A DNA stretch of 10,767 nucleotides from the NCBI GenBank assembly GCA_900555855.1, contig USML01000066.1, forward strand, positions 1 through 10,767, given 5' to 3'. Source of the stretch: an uncultured Eubacteriales bacterium (lineage in GTDB: Bacteria > Bacillota > Clostridia > Oscillospirales > Butyricicoccaceae). This document shows positions 1 through 5,743 of the stretch, one piece after another (positions within the stretch are counted from its first letter, which is position 1; the number at the start of each line of letters is the position of its first letter). Below the pieces are notes generated by a model. That model was not told the origin of the DNA and searched no databases. It saw nothing but the letters and a program-made list of their open reading frames with translations. The translations under genes and the position numbers were made by a program.

Positions 1-340
1 GTCCTCCGTCAATGACTGCGTATCCCGCAAGACTCTTAATGCCGGAAAGCGCAATGCCATCCCTGAGCGGTGTTCCAACCGGAACCTTTACTGTAACAGG
101 CTCAGGTACCTCCCCGGCGATGGTAACGTACTTATCTACCACAGGCTCGCCTTGTGCGGCATGAAAAATATTCAGTGCTGTTTCTGTATTGATGACAACG
201 CAGCCGACTGCAATGGGTATCCCTGTTTCCGGTACGACGCTTCCTGTCAGTTCATATACAAGCACCTGCTCATCTCCTGCCGGATAGATGTCCGGCAGTT
301 CTTGCACCGAAACCTGTGCCTCAAGTTCCAGTTCTTTGAT
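1..340 (-). pseudogene. prdC: 5'-truncated PrdC/RnfC-like electron-transfer protein fragment
   Basis: Reading the minus strand leftward from 340 gives an uninterrupted frame of about 113 codons to the window edge. It contains ELPDIYPAGDEQVLVYELTG, then GIPIAVGCVVINTETALNIF, then KYVTIAGEVPEPVTVKVPVG and a final YAVIDGG. In the RnfC/Nqo1 family these are the FMN-domain YP-G-(E/D)-Q motif, the VG-VV-N--T segment and the start of the SLBB domain. The wording is closest to PrdC, the flavin/Fe-S protein that passes electrons to proline reductase in Stickland fermenters. About 140-150 N-terminal residues expected for the family are missing: the frame is open only from 376, has no ATG start, and its only plausible starts are TTG codons inside the 3' end of the upstream amidohydrolase. 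GC is about 52 % against about 67 % just across the junction. The 3' end lies outside the window. It may be a gene remnant, a recombination scar or an assembly join. Family assignment is fairly secure; PrdC versus another RnfC-like protein is inference. Confidence 0.6.
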
Positions 341-341
341 T

Positions 342-1958
342 TTATTTCTCAAACACCACCTCGCCGGCCACAATGGTCATCACCGGCCGGATGGTGCGGA
401 TCTCCATGGGGTCGCAGGTGAAGAGATCCCGGTCCAGCACGGCGAAGTCCGCCAAAAAGCCCGGCGCGATGCGGCCCTTGGTGTCCTCCTGAAACTCTGC
501 CCAGGCAGAGCCTGCGGTATAGGCGTCCACCGCCTGCTCCACAGAGACCCGCTCCGCGGGGAAGAAGCCGCCCTCCGGCCAGCCCGTCTTGTCCTTCCGG
601 GTAACGGCGGAATAAAGGTTCGGGAAGGGGTCGCAGTCCTCCACGGGGGAATCCGTGCCGTAGGAGACCCTTCCGCCCAGCTTCTCCAGCGTCTGAAAGG
701 CGTAGGAGGTGGAGGAAAGGGCCTCGCCGCAGCGGGAGACCACCGCGTGCATATCGTAGTCCAAAAAGATCGGCTGGTAAAAGGCAGGAACCTGATCCCG
801 CACCATGCGCTGCAGCAGCGGCAGATCCGTGATCTGGCAATGGATCAGCCCGTGGCGCAGGGGATTTTTGCCTCCGTGCAGGACGGTCTCATAGCTCTCC
901 AGCGTCTCCTCCACGGCCCGGTCGCCAATCACATGGGTGACCACCTGCATCCCGTTTTCATCCGCCGCCCGGCAATATTCATCCATCAGCGCCCGATCCA
1001 TGACGGTGATGCCCCGGTTGCCTGCGTCGTCCAGATAATCCTGCCGCATGAGGGCGGTGCGGCCGCCCAGCGAGCCGTCCTTGAAGAGCTTCACCGGGCC
1101 GAGCTTCAGCCGGTCGGTCTCATAGCGGGCAAAGCGCTGTTCGTCGGCGCAAAACTCCCGCAGCTCCGCCGGCGATTCAAAGGAGATCTGATAGCGGTAG
1201 CGCAGCTTGCAGCGGCCCTGCTCATAAAGCTCCTTCAGCAGCGGCATCAAAAGCGCCCGGGAGGCCCAGGAGGTGCCTGCATCATTGGACTGCACGCTGG
1301 TGACGCCCCGGGACAGGGCATACTCCGCCGCCTGCAGGAACATGCTCTCCACCGCCTCCCGGCTGTAGCCGGGGATGGTGCCCACGGCCATGCCGCAGCC
1401 GTTTTCCGTAAAGACGCCGGAGGGCTCGCCCTGGGCGTCCCGTTCCCAGGTGCCGCCGGTATACTGGGGAGAAGCCTTCGTCAGGCCCAGCAGCTCCACC
1501 ACCCGGCTGTTGCCCGTGGCCACATGGCCGCAGATCCGCTCCAGCACCACAGGGATATCCGTGGCCACCCGGTCCAGATCGTGCCGGTCCGGGATGCGCT
1601 TTTCCCCGGTGAACAGATCCTGATTCCAGCCCACGGCGTGGATCCCCTGGGCGCAGCGCTCCGGATAGCGCTGCCGGTATGCCCGGACCCGCTCCACCAG
1701 CTCGTCGATGGAGCGGACGCCGGTGATATCCGCCTCATACATGCCAACGCCAACGCCCAGCAGATGCATGTGGCTGTCGTTCAGGCCGGGGATCACGGTC
1801 CTTCCGCCGCAGTCGACCACCTGCGCGTTGCCCGCCGCCGCAAGAATGTCTGCCGTCATCCCCACCTGACGGATAACGCCGTCCTCGCAAAGGGCCGCCT
1901 GTGCAAAAACGCCCGGCTTCACATAAAGCTTTCCGTTGACCAGTGCCAGCTGTTTCAT
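342..1958 (-). CDS. YtcJ-type amidohydrolase (metal-dependent hydrolase), second of tandem pair
   Basis: This 538-aa cytosolic protein belongs to the amidohydrolase_3/YtcJ branch of the metal-dependent amidohydrolase superfamily, which hydrolyses C-N bonds such as N-substituted formamides; the substrate here cannot be told from sequence. Visible landmarks are the metal-binding HxH (H63, H65, in NDSHMH), GWNQDLF at 110-116, the probable metal-ligand Lys K290 in VKLFKDGSLGGRTA, H342 (THVIGD), H373 (IHCQ) and catalytic Asp D436 in GTDSPVEDCDP. The C-terminal KGRIAPGFLADFAVLD is the usual closing beta-sandwich motif. Length fits the family (about 530-560). The start ATG follows GGGAGGAGC at good spacing and overlaps the upstream paralogue's stop by 4 bp (ATGA), implying translational coupling. 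The stop TAA lies directly against the PrdC-like fragment with no terminator between them. No key residue is missing. Confidence 0.9.
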   Translation of the reverse strand: MKQLALVNGKLYVKPGVFAQAALCEDGVIRQVGMTADILAAAGNAQVVDCGGRTVIPGLNDSHMHLLGVGVGMYEADITGVRSIDELVERVRAYRQRYPERCAQGIHAVGWNQDLFTGEKRIPDRHDLDRVATDIPVVLERICGHVATGNSRVVELLGLTKASPQYTGGTWERDAQGEPSGVFTENGCGMAVGTIPGYSREAVESMFLQAAEYALSRGVTSVQSNDAGTSWASRALLMPLLKELYEQGRCKLRYRYQISFESPAELREFCADEQRFARYETDRLKLGPVKLFKDGSLGGRTALMRQDYLDDAGNRGITVMDRALMDEYCRAADENGMQVVTHVIGDRAVEETLESYETVLHGGKNPLRHGLIHCQITDLPLLQRMVRDQVPAFYQPIFLDYDMHAVVSRCGEALSSTSYAFQTLEKLGGRVSYGTDSPVEDCDPFPNLYSAVTRKDKTGWPEGGFFPAERVSVEQAVDAYTAGSAWAEFQEDTKGRIAPGFLADFAVLDRDLFTCDPMEIRTIRPVMTIVAGEVVFEK

Positions 1959-3610
1959 AAAGATGCTCCTCCCACTTGATTTTCCCGGTCCCAGACCGGC
2001 TTTCCATCGATAAAGGTCCGCGTGACCCGGGTCTGCAAGATCTCCCGCGCAGGACAGGTCAGCAGATCGTGATCCACCGTGATGAAGTCTGCTACAAAGC
2101 CCGGGGCGATCCTGCCCTTCCAGTCCTCATCCCGGGAGGCGTAGGCGCCCGCCGCCGTATAGGCATAAAGGGCCTGCCGCCGGGTGACGGCCTGCTCGGG
2201 CCGGTAGGGCCCGCGGCCCTGCAGATCCCGCCGGGTGACGGCGCAGTAAATGCCCCGCATGGGGTCAAAATCCTCCACCGGGCAGTCGGTGCCGAAGGCA
2301 GTGCAGACGCCCTCCTCCATATAATCCCGGAAGGCGTAGGATGTGTCTGCAAGGGCCTGCCCCACCCGCTCTTTCACGATATGGATATCATAATCCAGAA
2401 ACACCGGCTGCACATAGGCGATGAGCTCCAGCTCCCGGAAGGCCCGCACCTGCGCCTGCTCGGTGATCTGGCAATGAACGATGCCATGGCGGGGACGGTA
2501 CCAGGGCATGGTGTCCCGCGCCTGCCGAATGGCATTTTGACACATCTGCACGGCGCCGTCGCCGATGGCGTGGATGGCCACGGCCATATTGTGCCCATGC
2601 GCCCTGCAGACCAGCCGGGTCAGCTCTTCCTGCCGGTAGATGGGCAGGCCGCAGGTCTCCGGCGCATCGGCATAGGGCCTGAGCAGATACGCCGTCCGCG
2701 CCCCCAGAGAGCCGTCTGCCAGCAGCTTGACGCAGGCATATTTCACCCGCCGGTCGCCAAAGCCGCCGCCCAGTCGCTCCTGATCAAAAAACCGATCCAT
2801 ATCCTCCCAGGCGGGCAGCACCACCTGCTCGCCGATGCGCAGCTGCAGCGTTCCCTGCCGGGAAAGGCGGAGCAGCTCCTCCATCAGCTCGTAGGGCCGG
2901 GGCGCATAGAGAAAATCGTCGGACTGAACGCTGGTGACGCCCTTTTCAAAGAGCCGCACCTGCTCCCTTGCCATGCGCCGGGCCAGCTCTCTTTCGTCCG
3001 GCGTGGGGATGCGGGATTTGATGGCGTCCAGCAGGGCCTCCTTCACCACGCCGGTAAGCCGCCCCTGTCCGTCCCTTTCCAGAAAATCGCCCCATTCCGC
3101 GGTTTGCTCCGTCAGGCCCAGAGCCGCCAGCGCCGGCGTGTTCAGCGCGCCGATATGATAGCAGGTGCGCATGATGAAGATGGGAATTTCCCGGGAAATG
3201 CCATCCAGATCCTCCCGGGTGGGAAAGCGCTTTTCATCGGTGAAAAAATCCTGATTCCAGCCCTCGCCCATGAGCCAAAGCCCGCTCTGCGGGTCAAACT
3301 CCTCCCGCAAAAAGCGGGCCATTTCCTCCAATACTGCCTTCAGCGAGCGGCAGCTCCGCAGATCTGCGCCCATACGGGCCTTCACATAATGCAGCCAATG
3401 CATGTGGCTGTCGTTGAAGCCGGGCAGCAGCTGCTGCCCGCCGCAGTCCAGCTGCTGCAGCTCCGGCTGCGGGTACCGCCGAAGGAATTCCTCTGTCTCC
3501 GCCGCCGTCCCCACAAAGGCAAAGGCGCCCTCCGCCACCACTGCGCTCTGGGCGCGGGGCCTGCGGCGATCCATGGTCAGAATGTCCGCGTTTTTGATCC
3601 AAAGTGCCAT
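1955..3610 (-). CDS. YtcJ-type amidohydrolase (metal-dependent hydrolase), first of tandem pair
   Basis: This 551-aa protein is a paralogue of the next gene in the operon. It has the same amidohydrolase landmarks: HxH at H69/H71 (NDSHMH), GWNQDFF at 117-123, K295 (VKLLADGSLGARTA), H347 (IHAIGD), H379 (VHCQIT), D442 in GTDCPVEDFDP, and the closing KGRIAPGFVADFITVD. The open frame extends upstream to 3718, but ATG at 3610 is preferred: it is preceded by AAGGAGCAGACCG (7-nt spacing) and begins the typical N-terminal strand (ALWIKNADILTMD), whereas the 36 residues before it are Arg-rich with no homologous look. The gene starts 43 nt after the NUDIX stop and its TGA overlaps the next ATG. The closest match between the two paralogues is around the HCQIT, QP(I/V)FLDYD and SYAF segments. 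The substrate is unknown; N-acyl/formamide or related amide hydrolysis is only a family-level guess. Confidence 0.9.
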   Translation of the reverse strand: MALWIKNADILTMDRRRPRAQSAVVAEGAFAFVGTAAETEEFLRRYPQPELQQLDCGGQQLLPGFNDSHMHWLHYVKARMGADLRSCRSLKAVLEEMARFLREEFDPQSGLWLMGEGWNQDFFTDEKRFPTREDLDGISREIPIFIMRTCYHIGALNTPALAALGLTEQTAEWGDFLERDGQGRLTGVVKEALLDAIKSRIPTPDERELARRMAREQVRLFEKGVTSVQSDDFLYAPRPYELMEELLRLSRQGTLQLRIGEQVVLPAWEDMDRFFDQERLGGGFGDRRVKYACVKLLADGSLGARTAYLLRPYADAPETCGLPIYRQEELTRLVCRAHGHNMAVAIHAIGDGAVQMCQNAIRQARDTMPWYRPRHGIVHCQITEQAQVRAFRELELIAYVQPVFLDYDIHIVKERVGQALADTSYAFRDYMEEGVCTAFGTDCPVEDFDPMRGIYCAVTRRDLQGRGPYRPEQAVTRRQALYAYTAAGAYASRDEDWKGRIAPGFVADFITVDHDLLTCPAREILQTRVTRTFIDGKPVWDRENQVGGASL

Positions 3611-3653
3611 CGGTCTGCTCCTTTTCTTCCGTATTGCTGTTTTTCCTGTTCCG

Positions 3654-4133
3654 TTACGCCCGCTCCAGCGAAAGCGGCCGCCCGTTGAGGGTGGCGCTCT
3701 GCAGCGTCTCCCCCGCATAGACCAGCTTCAGAGAAAAGAAGGGCGTGTCCTGCCACAAAAGCTCCAGAAAGATCCGGTCTCCGGCCCACATGGGCAAGGC
3801 GAGGAGCTTGTCCCGGGGCAGCCACTCCAGCTGGCCCTCGTCACATTCCGTCAGCTGCCCCGTCCAGCCCCGGGCGGTAAACAGATGCATCTGCTCTGCG
3901 GGCCAGCGGTCAGAGACAAAGGTGACGATGCCCCGGTAGGCATAATCCGTCAGCGTCAGGCCGGTCTCCTCCCGGGTCTCCCGCAGGGCGCAGTCCTCCG
4001 GGCTCTCGCCCTCCTCAAACTTTCCTCCCACGCCGATCCATTTATCGCGGTTCTCATCGTTGCCTTTTTTTACCCGATGGAGCATCAAAACCTGGTCGCC
4101 CCGCTGCAGGTAGCAAAGGCTGGTCTGCTTCAC
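3654..4133 (-). CDS. NUDIX hydrolase, MutT/8-oxo-dGTP diphosphatase-like
   Basis: This 159-aa cytosolic NUDIX enzyme should hydrolyse a nucleoside diphosphate linked to another moiety, with Mg2+ bound by the Nudix box. The box GX5EX7REUXEEXGU is complete: G37, E43, R51-E52, E55-E56, G58, L59. The context WIGVGGKFEEGES and the C-terminal GDRIFLELL...FFSLKLVYAGE resemble the clostridial group usually annotated as 8-oxo-dGTP diphosphatase, so nucleotide-pool sanitation is plausible, though that group's substrates are mostly not proven. The start is GTG at 4133, preceded by AAAGGAGG with 9-nt spacing; no ATG is better placed. It is the first gene of the leftward transcription unit, driven by the promoter at 4167-4196, and is followed 43 nt later by the two amidohydrolases. 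The operon link may mean a shared metabolite repair or salvage role; that is inference. Confidence 0.88.
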   Translation of the reverse strand: MKQTSLCYLQRGDQVLMLHRVKKGNDENRDKWIGVGGKFEEGESPEDCALRETREETGLTLTDYAYRGIVTFVSDRWPAEQMHLFTARGWTGQLTECDEGQLEWLPRDKLLALPMWAGDRIFLELLWQDTPFFSLKLVYAGETLQSATLNGRPLSLERA

Positions 4134-4166
4134 AACGCCTTCCCTCCTTTTTGCTTTGCTGGTTCC

Positions 4167-4196
4167 ATTCTACCACATCCGCCTTTTGCTTGACAA
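4167..4196 (-). promoter_or_regulatory. Sigma-70-type promoter of the NUDIX-amidohydrolase operon
   Basis: On the minus strand TTGTCA (4196-4191) is followed by an 18-bp spacer and TAGAAT (4172-4167). TG-G immediately before TAGAAT makes an extended -10. The predicted start of transcription is near 4160, giving a short leader of about 25 nt before the GTG start. The -35 box is the opposite strand of the -35 box of the plus-strand promoter. Confidence 0.65.
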
Positions 4197-4218
4197 GCGG
4201 CAGTATGGGCTTTATTAT
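4190..4218 (+). promoter_or_regulatory. Near-consensus sigma-70 promoter of the transglutaminase-like gene
   Basis: TTGACA (4190-4195), an exact 17-bp spacer, then TATTAT (4213-4218). Transcription should start near 4225, leaving an AT-rich leader of about 50 nt to the ATG at 4277. The -35 hexamer overlaps that of the divergent promoter (shared TTGACAA at 4190-4196), so the two polymerases should compete for the site. Confidence 0.7.
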
Positions 4219-4276
4219 TTCAATGGTAAGAATAATTTTTAGATTGCAGGAATATTTTTTAGAAGGAGTGTCTTTT

Positions 4277-5662
4277 ATGAACCAGAACCACACCTTTGCC
4301 GACACCGCCCTGGGTCTGCCGGAGGACATCCGCCATCTGAAGGAATACGGCGATTTTGAAAATGCCATCCGGCTCATCGACCTGCGCCTGGAAAACGAGG
4401 CTCTGCCCCAGTGTATGCGCCGTAACTACGAGGCGCAGAAGGAGATCATGCGCCGGATGCCCGACCTGTATCCCTATACCAAGGCCTCCGCGCTGGACCG
4501 CATCCGGCAGGACATCCCGGATTTCACCATGGAGGAGCTGGAGCATTATATCGACCTGGGCCGGGTCACCTGGCACTATATCCACGGCGAGCTGCGGCTG
4601 CTGCGCTCCTTCTTCGGCACGCTGCGCAAGACCCAGCCGGAATTCGCCGCCCGTCTGCCCCAGCAGGCCCCCCAGGCCGGCGCCAGCCATGAGCTGCTGG
4701 ACCGGAACGCCCGGCTGGACCGCGCCGCCCGCCTCATGCAGGAGAAGGGCAGCATGAGCGCCCGCATCCGCGTCCGCGCCCAGATCGCCATCGCAGACGA
4801 CGCCTTTGTCCCCGGCGAGACCTACCGGGTCTGGCTGCCCATCCCCGCCGCCTGCATCCAGCAGAGCGAGATCCGGCTGCTGGACTTTTCCTCCCAGCCC
4901 ACCTTCATCGCCCCTGAGGACGCCGCCCAGCGCACCGTCTACTGGGAGGAGACCATGGTGAAGAACCATCCCTTCTGGGTGGAATACAGCTATCTGCACA
5001 CCGCGCCCTTTGCCGATCCCGCCGCCCGGCCGGCCGACCCCGTCCAGCCCACCTTCTTCACCGGCGAGACCGCGCCCCATATCGTCTTCACGCCCTATAT
5101 CCGCGCTCTGTGCGCAGAGCTTTCCGCCGGGACGGACGATCCGGTGGAAAAGGCCCGCCGCTTCTACGATTATGTCACCCAGCAGGTAAAATACAGCTTC
5201 GCCCCCGATTACTTCACCCTGCCGGACATCGCCGAGACCTGCCTGAAGACCTGCCGGGGCGACTGCGGCATCCAGGCGCTGGCCTTTGTGACCCTGTGCC
5301 GCTGCGCGGGCATCCCCGCCAAATGGCAGAGCGGTCTGGAGGTGGATCCGGACAGCATCGGCCAGCACGACTGGGCCATGTTTTACATTGCGCCCTTCGG
5401 CTGGATGTTTGCCGATCCCTCCTTTGGCGGCAGCGCCTGGCGCGCCGGCAACCTGACCCGGCACAACCACTATTTCGGCAATCTGGATGTGTACCGCTGC
5501 GTCACCGTCAACGGCTTCCAGCAGGATTTTGAGCCTGCCTCCCGGTTCTGGCGGGCCGATCCCTACGATAACCAGCTGGGCGAGGTGGAATGCAGCACCC
5601 GCAGCCTGCTGCCCCGGGAGCTGGATTATAACCTGAAGGTCGTGGATTTTCAGGAAATTTGA
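4277..5662 (+). CDS. Transglutaminase-like (papain-fold) domain protein with helical N-terminal region
   Basis: This 461-aa protein has no signal peptide or membrane segment and so is probably cytoplasmic. The C-terminal half holds a transglutaminase-core domain with an intact triad: C330 in CRGDCGIQALAF, H364 in GQHDWAMFY and D380 in WMFADPSFGG. Such bacterial proteins are usually thiol proteases, amidases or, less often, cross-linking enzymes. Residues 1-160 look mostly alpha-helical and rich in Leu/Arg/Glu; I do not recognise this region. Residues 161-245 look like a beta-rich segment typical of the region before TGase cores (RVRAQIAIADD, YRVWLPIP). The start ATG follows AGAAGGAG with 8-nt spacing; the upstream extension of the frame (from 4151) crosses the promoter and is rejected. 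It is monocistronic, divergent from the NUDIX operon, and ends at a strong terminator. Substrate and biological role are unknown. Confidence 0.85.
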   Translation: MNQNHTFADTALGLPEDIRHLKEYGDFENAIRLIDLRLENEALPQCMRRNYEAQKEIMRRMPDLYPYTKASALDRIRQDIPDFTMEELEHYIDLGRVTWHYIHGELRLLRSFFGTLRKTQPEFAARLPQQAPQAGASHELLDRNARLDRAARLMQEKGSMSARIRVRAQIAIADDAFVPGETYRVWLPIPAACIQQSEIRLLDFSSQPTFIAPEDAAQRTVYWEETMVKNHPFWVEYSYLHTAPFADPAARPADPVQPTFFTGETAPHIVFTPYIRALCAELSAGTDDPVEKARRFYDYVTQQVKYSFAPDYFTLPDIAETCLKTCRGDCGIQALAFVTLCRCAGIPAKWQSGLEVDPDSIGQHDWAMFYIAPFGWMFADPSFGGSAWRAGNLTRHNHYFGNLDVYRCVTVNGFQQDFEPASRFWRADPYDNQLGEVECSTRSLLPRELDYNLKVVDFQEI

Positions 5663-5700
5663 TTCCAAACCGTAATTTTTCGATAAAATAATACAAAAAT

Positions 5701-5730
5701 CGCCCCGCGGAGCCTTGCTTCCGCGGGGCG
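5701..5730. terminator. Bidirectional intrinsic terminator between convergent genes
   Basis: A perfect 10-bp GC stem (CGCCCCGCGG / CCGCGGGGCG) with a 10-nt loop. On the plus strand it is followed by AGCTGTTTTT and on the minus strand by ATTTTTGTATTATTTT, so each direction has a U-tract. It lies between the transglutaminase-like gene (stop 5662) and the LtaS-type gene (stop 5744) and should terminate both. Confidence 0.92.
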
Positions 5731-5743
5731 AGCTGTTTTTCGC

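Noticed and set aside
288..1979. 563-codon plus-strand open frame opposite the amidohydrolase
   Set aside because: It is antisense to a gene with complete catalytic motifs, lacks a ribosome binding site and has the Gly/His/Ala/Arg-rich composition typical of the shadow of a GC-rich gene.
1976..3688. 570-codon plus-strand open frame opposite the other amidohydrolase
   Set aside because: Same shadow composition; no recognisable domain; runs through the real start and leader of the minus-strand gene.
3611..3718. Upstream extension of the first amidohydrolase to an ATG at 3718
   Set aside because: It would overlap the NUDIX gene by 65 bp and adds an Arg-rich stretch; the ATG at 3610 has a good ribosome binding site and the family-typical N-terminus.
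4259..5668. 469-codon minus-strand open frame opposite the transglutaminase-like gene
   Set aside because: Gly/Ala/Leu-rich shadow with no motif; the plus-strand gene has promoter, ribosome binding site, catalytic triad and terminator.
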